Assembly: GCA_963664065.1 (NCBI GenBank) | Contig: OY760942.1 | Coordinates: forward strand, 434,001 to 498,000 | Direction: 5' to 3' | From: JABDJL01 sp963664065 | GTDB lineage: Bacteria > Pseudomonadota > Gammaproteobacteria > Xanthomonadales > SZUA-36 | Length of the DNA stretch: 64,000 nt | Part shown: piece after piece, positions 40,897 to 50,638 of the stretch | How positions within the stretch are numbered: position 1 is the stretch's first letter | Layout: each line of letters starts with the position of its first letter | Notes under the pieces: model-generated | Database searches by the model: none | The model's input: the letters and a program-made list of their open reading frames with translations, nothing else | Told to the model about the DNA's origin: nothing | Translations under genes and position numbers: made by a program

Positions 40897-42990
40897 ATGT
40901 CACCAGTCAGCTATGAAACCGTGAATGAAATTGGGCTTATCCGGATTAACAATCCACCGGTAAATGCCCTGGGACAAAGGGTGCGTGAAGGCCTGATTTT
41001 TGCAGTCAAGGCTGCCCAGGGTGATGCCAGCAAGGCCCTGGTAATTGTCGGTGAAGGCAGAATGTTCACTGCTGGTGCTGACATTACGGAGTTTGGCAAG
41101 ACGCGGCTTGATCCATCTTTACCGGACGTACTCGACTGCATTGAAAATTCCTCAAAAACCGTAGTTGTTGCAATCCACGGCACGACGATGGGTGGTGGCG
41201 TGGAGTTATCACTTTGTTGTCACTACCGTTGCGCCTCGTCTTGCGCAAAATTGGGTTTGCCCGAAGTAAAACTGGGCCTATTGCCGGGCGCCGGTGGAAC
41301 ACAGCGGGCTCCACGGCTCATGGGTGTACATGCGGCCCTGGAAATGATCACCAGTGGCAGGCCAATTCCTGCCCGGGAAGCATTGGAAACCGGCTTGATT
41401 GATCGCGTGATTGAAGGGGATTTACAGGAAGGCGCACTGGCCTTTGCCTGGGAATTACTCAGCAATGGCGCCCCGCTCAGGCGGGTGAGGGACATCGCGA
41501 TTGCTCCTTCAGATGCGCCCGCTGAAATGTTCGAGGGCTGGCGCACAAGACTCGGCAAGCGAGCCCGCGGGCAGATCGCGCCGGGGCATATCGTGAGTTG
41601 TGTTGAAGCGGCCGTGAAATTACCCTTTGATGAAGGACTGGCCTTTGAGCGTCAAAAATTTATTGAATGCATGCAATCGTCTCAATCGGCCGCCATGCGA
41701 TACATGTTTTTCGCCCAGCGTGAAGCTGCGAAAATCATTGGGCTCTCCAGGGATACCCCTTTGCGCGAGATAAATTCTGCCGCTGTCATCGGTGCGGGCA
41801 CCATGGGTGGCGGAATCGCGATGAACTTTGCCAATGCAGGCATACCGGTCACCGTGTTGGAAGTCAATGACGAGGCGTTGCAGCGAGGTTTTAACGTGAT
41901 TCGAAAGAATTACGGCATTACTGTCAGCAAAGGCAAGATGAGCCAGCAGGCCATGGAAGCCAAGCTGGGCCTGATATCCGGTACCACCAGTTACAATGAC
42001 CTGGCCGATGCAGATATCGTAATAGAAGCTGTGTTCGAGGATATCGAGCTCAAGAAAGACGTTTTCAGAAGAATAGACAAGGTCTGCAAACCCGGCAGCA
42101 TCCTCGCTACCAATACCTCCTACCAGGATGTAAACCTGATTGCGGAGGCAACAGATCGTCCCCGGGATGTGATTGGCCTGCATTTTTTCAGCCCCGCCAA
42201 CGTAATGAAACTTCTGGAAGTCGTGCGTGCGGACAAGACCGCCGATGATGTGATTGCGACCTGCATGAAGATGGCCAGGGCTGTTGGCAAAATCCCGGCG
42301 CTGGCCAGGGTTTGTTATGGCTTTATCGGCAACCGCATGTTGCGCTATTACGGCAGGGAGTCCCAGTTGTGCCTGATTGAGGGCTCAAGCCCGGGGCAAA
42401 TTGACAGGGCAATGCAGGAATTCGGCATGGCTATGGGGCCATTTGCAGTTTATGACCTGGCCGGACTGGACATCGGCTATACAGCAAGAAAAGCGCTGAG
42501 CGAAGAAGAAAAGGGCGATCCCAGGGCTTATTGCATCAGTGATGCGATTGCAGAAATGGGGCGCTATGGTCAAAAAACAGGAGCCGGTTACTACCAATAC
42601 GATCCTGAAACCCGCGCTCGCACGAATGATCCGAAAGTCATGACTATTGTGGAACGCCAGGCACAAGCACAGGGTGTTTCGCGCCGTGATATCGGTGACA
42701 GGGAAATCGTTCAGCGACTGATTTATGCGCTCATCAACGAAGGAGCCAGGGTCCTTGAAGAAGGCATAGCACAACGGTCCGGGGATATCGACGTAATTTA
42801 CGTCTTTGGCTATGGGTTCCCGGTGGCTCGTGGCGGCCCGATGCATTTTGCGGACAGTGTTGGCTTGAAAAAGGTGTATGACACGATTTGCAGTTTCCAC
42901 GAAATACATGGATCAAAGCACTGGGCTCCGGCGCCATTACTTGAGCAATTGGCAAATGAAGGTGGTTCTTTCGCAGAGTGGGGGAAATAG
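40897..42990 (+). CDS. fadJ: Bifunctional enoyl-CoA hydratase/3-hydroxyacyl-CoA dehydrogenase
   Basis: A 697-residue beta-oxidation enzyme. Residues 1 to about 190 form a crotonase domain with the oxyanion loop FTAGADITEFGK and the catalytic region GGVELSLCCHYRCA...LPEVKLGLLPGAGGTQRAPRL (both Glu residues present). The NAD-binding domain begins at INSAAVIGAGTMGGGIAMNFANAG (about 293). The C-terminal dehydrogenase domain has the catalytic His in GLHFFSPANVMKLLEVV. Length fits the peroxisomal/FadJ-like class. No thiolase (fadI/fadA) gene is adjacent, so it is probably one of several paralogues. It is divergent from a TetR gene. Confidence 0.92.
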   Translation: MSPVSYETVNEIGLIRINNPPVNALGQRVREGLIFAVKAAQGDASKALVIVGEGRMFTAGADITEFGKTRLDPSLPDVLDCIENSSKTVVVAIHGTTMGGGVELSLCCHYRCASSCAKLGLPEVKLGLLPGAGGTQRAPRLMGVHAALEMITSGRPIPAREALETGLIDRVIEGDLQEGALAFAWELLSNGAPLRRVRDIAIAPSDAPAEMFEGWRTRLGKRARGQIAPGHIVSCVEAAVKLPFDEGLAFERQKFIECMQSSQSAAMRYMFFAQREAAKIIGLSRDTPLREINSAAVIGAGTMGGGIAMNFANAGIPVTVLEVNDEALQRGFNVIRKNYGITVSKGKMSQQAMEAKLGLISGTTSYNDLADADIVIEAVFEDIELKKDVFRRIDKVCKPGSILATNTSYQDVNLIAEATDRPRDVIGLHFFSPANVMKLLEVVRADKTADDVIATCMKMARAVGKIPALARVCYGFIGNRMLRYYGRESQLCLIEGSSPGQIDRAMQEFGMAMGPFAVYDLAGLDIGYTARKALSEEEKGDPRAYCISDAIAEMGRYGQKTGAGYYQYDPETRARTNDPKVMTIVERQAQAQGVSRRDIGDREIVQRLIYALINEGARVLEEGIAQRSGDIDVIYVFGYGFPVARGGPMHFADSVGLKKVYDTICSFHEIHGSKHWAPAPLLEQLANEGGSFAEWGK

Positions 42991-43377
42991 ATGACGCTAC
43001 CAACTTTATTGCAGAAGCTTCGCCTACCGGCGATCTGGAGCAGCAGATGAAGAACGCTTATTCCGGTCTGGATAAGGTTCGATGAGGCCCGGACTAGAGC
43101 GGAGTTTCTTGGACTTGGCCGCGCGTCCGCTATTGGCAGAAAGCGATAACTTTTAAAAAGCGTGAAAACGGGCGATCTTGAGGCTCTCAGGAATTTCTGC
43201 TTTCGGCCAGATATAGGTATTCCGTTCCACTTTCCGTGATACTGGACACAGCTGACAGAAAGCTGTCAGTGGAAGCGGGACATGCGCCCGCGGATTACGA
43301 ATATTTTGGCCGAAACACTTGATGTTCACCGCTTCCGCTTTGAATCCGCGGGTGCGCTTGGGTTCGATAACAAATAC
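42991..43377. other. Intergenic stretch with decayed repeat material
   Basis: No convincing gene is present. A short frame just after fadJ (ending QQMKNAYSGLDKVR at about 43083) could be the tail of a lost gene, but I do not recognise it. Bases 43128-43213 resemble, in decayed form, the palindromic repeat seen at 46781-46870 and 48427-48505. A perfect hairpin CAGCTGACAGAAAGCTGTCA lies near 43250-43270. Confidence 0.45.
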
Positions 43378-44531
43378 TCAGAATTCGTTCCGTTCCAATT
43401 GCTTCACCATGTGCCGGTAAAAGGCACTGATGCACGATTCCCACGCCGGTGTCAGCACGCCTCCGTCATCAACAGCGACGGACTCGACGCCCGCCTGAAC
43501 CTCCGATATGACACCCATGTCTTCTGCCATGACCTGCTCTTCGAGCTTTCCCATTCCGCCACTTCGGTAATCGTCGGTTGGTAACCGGAGGTCGTGTACC
43601 AGGCCTGTTCGAGCCAGCACTGCCGCGGGTTCATTGCATCGGGTATCAGCATGGTGTCGGCGATGATGTCAGGTGTATAGCTTGTGAGAAAGAAGTTGGG
43701 TGCGCGCAGGAGATAGCGTGCACTCATGTCGAGATTTGTCAATTCACCATTTTCCGCCGATGATTGGTTGGTGTACTCCGAGCCCGGTATGTCGATAGCG
43801 CAGCCGAAAACCGGTTCGTCCTCGATGACGTAGTGCAACTCGAGGGGTTGGCCGGCCGCTGAAGACTTGTGGATTACAGGCACGTGGTAGGGCTCCATGG
43901 TGTTTTCCATGCAGATTTTCCAGTTCGCAGCAACGATTCTCCGGCTCATGCTCAGAAACCGGCGGAGATTGCCGAAATCCACAAACGAAAGTCTCTCAGC
44001 CAGGGGTGCCACAAACCGATCGAGTGGTTCGGCGTTGCCGTCGATGTTAATGAACACCCAGTCGTACCAGGTTTCACAGCGCACCGGCAACAGGGAGTGT
44101 CTCTTCTTTTCCAGGCCTTCGAGTTCATGCATCCTGGCGCCGCCTGCGTTGGGTGTGTAAACCAGTTTACCGTCAAGGGCATAACTCCATTGATGATACG
44201 GGCACACCATTTTTTTCAGTCCCTGGCATAGCTCTGCTATCAGTCGATGCCCGCGGTGCCGGCAGGCATTCTGGAACGCCAGGATTTGCCCGGACTCGTC
44301 ACGAACCAGAAATATCGTTAATCCGGGCACTGGCGCGGCATCTCCGGAATCCGGCAGGTCGGATGCCCGCCCGACGAACAACCAGGTGCGGTTCAGCCAA
44401 CAGCTGTATTCGAGTTCCAGGAATCCGGGCGAACGAAACACCAGCCCTGGCAGTCGCCGCCCAAAATGACCATTTCCCAGAACCGCCTCGCGGGCGTCGC
44501 TGGAAATAAAATCCGAAAGCTCAGCCGGCAC
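43378..44531 (-). pseudogene. Rieske non-haem iron oxygenase large subunit, single frameshift
   Basis: About 384 residues when the frames are joined. The Rieske cluster motif is CRHRGHRLIAEL...CPYHQWSYALDGKL, with both C-x-H and C-x2-H pairs. The mononuclear iron site lies in ENTMEPYHVPVIH. The first frame continues to WYTTSGYQPTITE; the natural C-terminus is in another frame (LPTDDYRSGGMGKLEEQVMAEDMGVI... to QLERNEF, ending at 43378). A one-base deletion near 43575-43605 explains this. The GTG start at 44531 lies 13 bases behind the VOC gene, so they form an operon. Such enzymes hydroxylate aromatics or quaternary amines; the substrate is unknown. Confidence 0.82.
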
Positions 44532-44543
44532 GGCCCGTTACGC

Positions 44544-44969
44544 CTACCATTCACCGATGCTCGGCATTGACGCCCAGGGTTCGATGGGCGGCAGCGCCTC
44601 TCCATCCTGTAACAACTCCACGGAAATGTTGTGTGGCGAGCGGACGAAAGCCATGTGTCCGTCACGGGGTGGCCGGTTGATGGTGACACCGGGGCCCATC
44701 AGGCGCTGGCATACGTCGTAAATGTTGGACACGGAATAGGCAAGGTGGCCAAAGTTACGGCCGCCTTCCATGGCTTCCGGGTCGTAGTTGTAAGTGAGTT
44801 CCACCTGGGCCTCATGGTCGCCGGGAGCCGCCAGCATCACCAGTGTGAACCGGTCCTCGGGATAGTCCCATCGCTCGACTTCCTCGAGACCGAGCATGTT
44901 GCAATAGAAATTCATAGATTCGTCCAAGTTCGAAACCCGGACCATGGTGTGCAGGTACTTGAGGCTCAT
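44544..44969 (-). CDS. Glyoxalase/VOC-superfamily metalloenzyme
   Basis: A 141-residue protein resembling lactoylglutathione lyase. The metal ligands expected of glyoxalase I are visible as KYLHTMVRV, QVELTYNYD, FGHLAYSV and SVELLQDG (His, Glu, His, Glu). The ATG at 44969 is preferred to the GTG at 44978, because AGAGG lies eight bases before it. It leads a two-gene operon with the Rieske oxygenase. It may detoxify methylglyoxal or, given the context, be an extradiol-like partner. The first is better supported by its length and motif spacing. Confidence 0.82.
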   Translation of the reverse strand: MSLKYLHTMVRVSNLDESMNFYCNMLGLEEVERWDYPEDRFTLVMLAAPGDHEAQVELTYNYDPEAMEGGRNFGHLAYSVSNIYDVCQRLMGPGVTINRPPRDGHMAFVRSPHNISVELLQDGEALPPIEPWASMPSIGEW

Positions 44970-45149
44970 TGACAGCACCTCTTTTAGGGGATCACCAGAT
45001 ACGATTGGATCAATTATAGTCTACGGGGATGAGGCGCGCTCACCGGGAGCCATGCATCCTGATACACCCTGCCAGGCAACGACACATGTCCTCCATTAGC
45101 CTTTGGCTGACGTGCAATGAATGGTCGCTTTTCGGTCAGAAGCGGAAGT

Positions 45150-45416
45150 TCACACAAGCAAAGAAAAGGGCGGCACGGTGGCGGCCGCCTCATCGCGCGC
45201 TCGCACATGCCCAAAGGTTTTGTTGATCAGCTGCGAATCCTCGATACAGGCAAACACCCGCAGTTTGCCTCCGTAGTCCGGGCAAATCTCGTTATCGATC
45301 GCAAACACCCGCTTGAGTCGCGAACGGCAATCGTAGTGTTCGACATCGCCAGCAGACTTCTCGAGAATGACCCAGGGCAAGTCGTTCTGGCCATCTATCT
45401 GGGCGATCCCGTTCAT
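45150..45416 (-). pseudogene. Remnant of an IS91-type transposase (C-terminal end)
   Basis: The minus-strand translation contains SRLKRVFAIDNEICPDYGGKLRVFACIEDSQLINKTFGHVRARDEA. This matches the usual C-terminal tail of IS91-like Y2 transposases (RLKRVF, then a CPxCGG zinc motif, then ACIEDPxLI). One zinc Cys is replaced by Tyr (CPDYGG), and no catalytic region remains nearby. About 85 residues survive. The gap around it (44979-45482) otherwise shows nothing coding. Confidence 0.65.
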
Positions 45417-45482
45417 ATCGATGCTTGCAGCGACCTACACAGTGCACGCACAATCGCGATTCCTTGATACTTCGGCCAGACA

Positions 45483-46709
45483 ATGCTTGATACCCTGAAC
45501 TCGATCTCCCCTTTGCTGCCGCCTGCAGGTGGTCTCGTCGAGCTGCTGCTTGTTGCAGTTCTTGCAGACACCATCGTCAAACGGGTTTTAATCCGAGCGG
45601 TTCGCATAATCGCGAAACGTTCCAGTGCTGCCTGGGACGATGCGCTGATCGAACACAACGTGTTCGGCCGTCTGGTGCAAGTCGTTCCGGCGCTCATTAT
45701 TTTCGCCAGCGTGGCCTTCGTGCCGGGCCTGCCGGACAAATTCGATCTGATCATCAGAAACGTTGCGACCGGTTACATGGTACTGATGCTGACAATGGCG
45801 GCGACGGCGTTACTCAGCGCCGGCAATACCATCTACTCGGCATTGCCAGTCTCCAAAGACCGCCCAATCAAGGGATTCGTGCAGTTGCTGCAGATCGTCG
45901 TGTGGGTGCTCGGCGGCGGTTTGATCGTCGCAACGGTGCTGGGACAATCGCCGCTGGTGCTGCTCGGCGGATTCGGTGCTATGACCGCGATCCTGCTGCT
46001 GGTATTCAAAGACACGATTCTTTCGCTGGTGGCCAGCGTGCAATTGACCGCCCAGGACATGGTTCGCGTCGGCGACTGGATAGAGATGCCGCAGTTCGGT
46101 GCGGACGGCGATGTCATTGACGTGCAACTTCATACGGTAAAGGTGCAGAACTGGGACAAGACCATCACCACCATTCCGACACATCGCCTGGTCACCGACT
46201 CTTTCAGGAACTGGCGCGGCATGTCGCAATCGGGTGCCCGCAGGATCAAGCGTGCAATATACATTGATGTCTCGACCATCCGCATCCAGACCGATGACGA
46301 AATCGAACACTTCAAACGTTTCGCCCTGCTGGCGGACTACATACAACGGAAAGAATCGGAACTCGCCGAATACAACGCCAGGCTGACCGGGGAGGTGGAC
46401 AACGAAGTCAACCGGCGGCGGCTGACCAATGCCGGCACGTTTCGCGCCTACACTTTCAACTACCTCAAAAACCGTCCCGACATACACAAAGGCATGACAT
46501 TGCTGGTTCGGCAACTGGCGCCGGGCCCGGAAGGGCTGCCGCTGGAGATCTACTGTTTCACCAGCACCACCGTATGGGCTGAATACGAAGATATACAGTC
46601 GGACATATTCGATCATCTGATCGCGCTGATACCGGAATTCGGTCTGCGCCTTTATCAAAAGCCAGCCGGTTCCGATATCGCCGGACTAGTCGGTCGACCG
46701 CCTCTGTGA
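45483..46709 (+). CDS. MscS-family mechanosensitive channel, YbdG-like
   Basis: A 408-residue membrane protein with four to five hydrophobic segments in the first 190 residues. The pore helix and MscS beta-domain follow, with the family motif QDMVRVGDWIEMP and an HTVKVQNWDKTITTIPTHRLVTDSFRNW stretch. The C-terminal extension (about 250-400, with an insertion ESELAEYNARLTGEVDNEVNRRR) resembles E. coli YbdG rather than MscS. Such channels release solutes on osmotic downshift. The ATG at 45483 fits the family; no strong ribosome site is seen. The gene stands alone between relic sequences. Confidence 0.88.
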   Translation: MLDTLNSISPLLPPAGGLVELLLVAVLADTIVKRVLIRAVRIIAKRSSAAWDDALIEHNVFGRLVQVVPALIIFASVAFVPGLPDKFDLIIRNVATGYMVLMLTMAATALLSAGNTIYSALPVSKDRPIKGFVQLLQIVVWVLGGGLIVATVLGQSPLVLLGGFGAMTAILLLVFKDTILSLVASVQLTAQDMVRVGDWIEMPQFGADGDVIDVQLHTVKVQNWDKTITTIPTHRLVTDSFRNWRGMSQSGARRIKRAIYIDVSTIRIQTDDEIEHFKRFALLADYIQRKESELAEYNARLTGEVDNEVNRRRLTNAGTFRAYTFNYLKNRPDIHKGMTLLVRQLAPGPEGLPLEIYCFTSTTVWAEYEDIQSDIFDHLIALIPEFGLRLYQKPAGSDIAGLVGRPPL

Positions 46710-46780
46710 GGCTACCACGCGATACCGTAGTCATCGCCCATAAAAGGGGCCGGATACATTTTTCTTTGAATGTCGGCTAA

Positions 46781-46870
46781 TTGCTGAAAAGCGACCTTTT
46801 TGAATTTGCTGAAAATGGGTGATTTTGGAGCCGCCGGGAACTTCCGCTAACGGCCAATAGCGGACATTGT
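46781..46870. repeat. Relic palindromic repeat (CGCTAACGGCCA type)
   Basis: AAAAGCGAC near 46787 and CTTCCGCTAACGGCCAATAG (46841-46860) form a loose inverted repeat, matching 48427-48505 and more weakly 43128-43213. Confidence 0.55.
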
Positions 46871-46970
46871 GAAATAGGCTCTGATACCTCCTATACTCAA
46901 TGGGTATTCATCCTTACCATGCTCCCAAATAGACTAATTGCTTGAATGCGGAAACAATTTGGAAAAAGCG

Positions 46971-48406
46971 ATGGCCAAACAATATTGCAAAGCTGAGCAA
47001 GCCCTTACACCCAAGCTAGTACCAGCTGTCGCCGTGCTATGCCTCCTGAGTGTGGCGGTACTGACACCGGCGGGCGCCTTATCCGCCACGCAGAAACAGC
47101 CACAACTCCAGAACACTGAACTAACCCAGGCGCCTGAACAGCCCATAGAACCCGGTGAGGTGCCTGATGGCTTGTCCAACGGCGACTGGGCCAACATCCA
47201 GGGGCAGATTGCAGCGGGTAAGTACCGCGCCTTTCAGCATGAGAACGATGGCTATGTTTCATCCAACCCGGCCCAGGGCTGGCGGATTCGTTATGCTGGG
47301 GACGGTACTACTACCCTGAGACCACGCGATCACCAGGCGCAGGCCTGGCATTTGGGTCTCACGCTCAGCGCAATAGGGTTTGCCGAGCTGCAAACCCTGG
47401 ATCAGCCCGATCAGATTACGGCCAACAATATCACCGTCACCTATCAATGGAACGATTACTTGCGGGAATGGTGGGTGAATACTGCAACCGATCTGGAACA
47501 ATGGTTTGAGCTAGAACAGCGGCCACCGGGTGCGCAAAGCGGCCAGCCCTTAATCCTCGAAATGACACTGGCAACCGACCTGGCGGCCAGCCAACAGGGT
47601 AATGCGCTGAGCTTTGTAAACGATTCCGGCACCGCCATTGCCTACAGCAAACTGAAAGCCTGGGATTCCAGCGGCCGTGCACTGCCGGCACGCATGCATC
47701 TGGCAGCCAACCAGTTGAGTCTGATCATTGATGATTCCGCAGCCACTTATCCACTCACCATTGATCCTAGCCTCGAGCAGCAGGCATATCTGAAGGCTTC
47801 CAATACCGATATGGGGGATTGGTTTGGCTATTCCGTGGCCATTTCCGGCGACACGGTGGTAGTTGGTGCGGGGGGAGAGGACAGTAACGCCACCGGCATC
47901 AATGGCGACCAGAGTGATAATTCAGTGACCAATGCCGGGGCGGCGTATGTATTTTTTGATTTATTAGGATTCACATTCAACGCCGGCCTGAATGACGCCT
48001 GGGTAAGTGCCGACGCGCCCTTACAGGGGTTTTTCTTCACCGTTTTTCCGGAGCTGGAATTTTTCTTCCTAGCAATGTTCACCTTTGATTCCGTACCTCC
48101 GGGACCGGGCGTGCCACCCGCAGTTTTCGGCGCAGTGGATCAACGCTGGGTGACCGGCCTCGGCGCCTATTCCGGTAATTCAGTGTGACAATCAATGTTG
48201 AATTGACCAGCGGCGGTATATTCAACGCCCTCGAACCACTGGCAAACCAGCAAGCGGGCTACGGGACTATCACCATCGTTTTTATCCACTGCAATGAGGC
48301 GTTGCTGACCTACGACTTCCCGACCCTGGGGTTATCCGGGCAAATGACCCTCACCCGTGCTGTGCCTGATAATGTGGCACTTTGTGAGGCACTCAATACG
48401 CAGTAA
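46971..48406 (+). pseudogene. Truncated FG-GAP-repeat protein fused to a C-terminal beta domain, frameshifted
   Basis: The exported protein (signal segment AVAVLCLLSVAVLTPAGALSA) starts like the large FG-GAP propeller proteins of gammaproteobacteria, with an N-terminal domain of about 270 residues and one FG-GAP unit (MGDWFGYSVAISGDTVVVGAGGED...AGAAYVF). It then jumps directly to another module (FNAGLNDAWVSADAPLQGFF...QRWVTGLGAYSGNSV), so most propeller blades are missing. The frame breaks at GTGTG near 48183: removing two bases gives NSVTINVELTSGG, and the domain ends at TAA 48404-48406. The C-terminal module is related in layout to the repeats ending the 23984-27254 protein. The start is the ATG at 46971; a TTG lies 33 bases upstream. 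Confidence 0.65.
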
Positions 48407-48426
48407 TATTAGTGTTTGCTAAAGGT

Positions 48427-48505
48427 CTGCTTTTGGCCGTTAGCTGACCCTTTTTGTGAAAGGATTTGGGTGAGTTTTAACTTCCGCTAACGGCCAGAAG
48501 CGAAC
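48427..48505. repeat. Relic palindromic repeat (CGCTAACGGCCA type), second copy
   Basis: TCTGCTTTTGGCCGTTAGCT (48427-48446) and CTTCCGCTAACGGCCAGAAG (48481-48500) are inverted copies forming a hairpin of about 20 bases with a 34-base loop. The copy at 46841 is nearly identical. Confidence 0.6.
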
Positions 48506-48595
48506 CTATTGCCAGCCCAAATGCAGGTCTCATTTGGCATTGTGTAATTGAACAGCTAGGCTTGAATACAACAACGGCCACCAACAAGTCAGCAT

Positions 48596-50638
48596 TTGTC
48601 TTTATTCAACGAACTCAAGCGTCGTAATGTATTCCGGGTAGCCGCTGCTTACGTGGTGGTGGCGTGGCTTGTCATCCAGGTGGTAGAAACCATCTTTCCG
48701 GCGTTTGGTTTTGGTGATGCAACTGTCCGCATAGCGACCATTGTCTTTACCATTGGCCTGATTCCCGTCCTTATCTTCGCATGGGCCTTCGAGCTGACCC
48801 CGGAAGGACTGAAGAAGGACAAGGATGTCGACCGGACACAAACTATCGCCCAACAGACAGGAAAAAAGCTGGATCGCATGATCATGGTAGTCCTTGCCCT
48901 GGCGCTGGGGTACTTCGCCTTTGACAAGTTTGTGCTCTCACCGGAGCGCGAAACGGAAATTTCCGCCAAAGCCAGGCAGGCAGGCGCCGAACAGGCTTTG
49001 GAGAAGGCCCCCTGGGTATGTGGAATGAGAAATCGATCACGGTGCTGCCATTCATCAATCGCAGCCAGTTGCTCGAAGACGAGTATTTCACAGACGGCAT
49101 GCATGATGAACTGCTGACCCGTCTGGCGCATATTTCAGCGCTGAAAGTGATCTCCCGGACTTCGGTCATGCGCTACCGCAACACCGACAAGTCCCTGCCG
49201 GAGATTGCCAGGGAGCTTTCAGTTGCAACCATCCTGGAGGGCGGCGTGCAGCGCGCCGGTAAACAGGTACGTATTAATGTTCAGTTGATCAACGCACACA
49301 CCGATGAACACCTGTGGGCAAAGATCTTCGACCGTGAACTGACAACCGAAAACCTGTTCGCCATACAAAGTGAAATTTCCAAGGCCATCGCAGACGCATT
49401 ACAGGCCGAACTGCCCCCCTGCGACATTGGCCAGTATCGAGGAAGTGCCGACCGACAATGCAGAGGCATATGACCTTTACCTGCAGGCGATTAAAGAACG
49501 CAGCAAGTGGCGGGGCTCCGCTACTTTCAAAGCGATGAAACCGCTGCTGGACCGAGACGTAGCACTCGATCCGAACTTCCTGCGGGCCCAGGTTTTGCTG
49601 GCCGAGACCTATGGCCGGCTGCTGTGGACGGGCGAAGATCCCGATCGCATTTACGGCGCCAAGACGCTGGAACTTGTGACTGATATCCGCAGACGCTGGC
49701 CGGACCGGATTGAGGGCCACCTCGCACTGGGGCACTACTACTACACGGTCGAACGCGATTATACGCGGGCACTTGCGGAGCATCAGGCGGTCGAGGAGGT
49801 CTTTCCAAACGATATGGAGGTGCTCAATTCGCTGGGCGCGAGCCTCAAGCGCCTGGGTCGATTTGAGGAGTACTTGCGGTACATGCGGCGCCTCGTTGTA
49901 CTTGATCCAGAGAACGCCCTCGTCGCCTGGAATTTAATTGAGGCGCTTATTGGGAACGGGTTGCTGGAAGAGGCCCTGGTAGCAGCAGATGAAGGGGTTA
50001 AAAAGTTTCCGGAAGATTACCTTTGGCCCCTGAACCACGCATGGTACCGGCTTTTCTTGCTGGGGGATGTCAAGGGATTCCTCTCCTTAGGTGAGCGTCT
50101 GCGTAAGGAGGGTCGTTGGGCTCAAGCGGGTAGTGATCTGACGTGGCTCCTCTACGGTCAAGGTTATGTCAAAACGGCACTCGAACATGCTGCTGCGCGA
50201 ATGAGCGGTAAATATGGCTGGAATGACATGTTCGCGGAGACCGATCGCGCCATGATCCTGCGCGTGGAGGGCCAAGATGACGAAGCTCAAGCTGCCGCAG
50301 AACACGCGCTGGATTTCGTTAGATTATGGATAGAAACTGAACGCCCTTTCCCCAACACAAATACCAGGTCTTGGTACACCTTGGCTGCTTATTGCGCTGC
50401 GATCGCCGGTGACCTTGAAGCAGTTACAAAGTACCGGGCGAGTTCCTTTGCGGCGCCCGTCGACGAGTACGTAATTGAGGATGAGACCTTATTGACTAAC
50501 GTGCAGATCGACGCCTTGCTTGGTGATGCTGCGGCCGGGTGGACCAGGATCGTCTCTCTTCTGGGTACCCATTACCCCCTTCTAATTACCGCTGAGTACG
50601 CGGTGACGTGGTCAACCTATTTGATACAACCCAGTTAA
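48596..50638 (+). pseudogene. Membrane TPR protein with TolB/FlgO-like domain, two frameshifts
   Basis: A family common in gammaproteobacteria. The N-terminus MSLFNELKRRNVFRVAAAYV carries two membrane helices and a third at about residue 103. A TolB/FlgO-like domain follows (SITVLPFINRSQLLEDEYFTDG...VATILEGGVQRAGKQVRINVQL), then TPR repeats to the end. The frame shifts near 49010-49017 (in a C-rich run) and again in the CCCCCC at about 49422-49427, where five C residues would give ELPPATLASIEEVPTDNAEAYDLYLQA. The last codons (from about 50604) lie inside the inverted repeat of the IS3 element, so the true C-terminus is lost. The TTG start at 48596 matches relatives. Its role is unknown, perhaps signalling. 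Confidence 0.75.

Noticed and set aside
43282..43584. A 100-codon plus-strand frame at the end of the Rieske gene
   Set aside because: It is antisense to the conserved C-terminus of the Rieske protein, which is recovered after the frameshift.
45117..45467. A 116-codon plus-strand frame between the VOC and MscS genes
   Set aside because: The opposite strand carries the recognisable transposase tail, and the plus-strand translation looks random.
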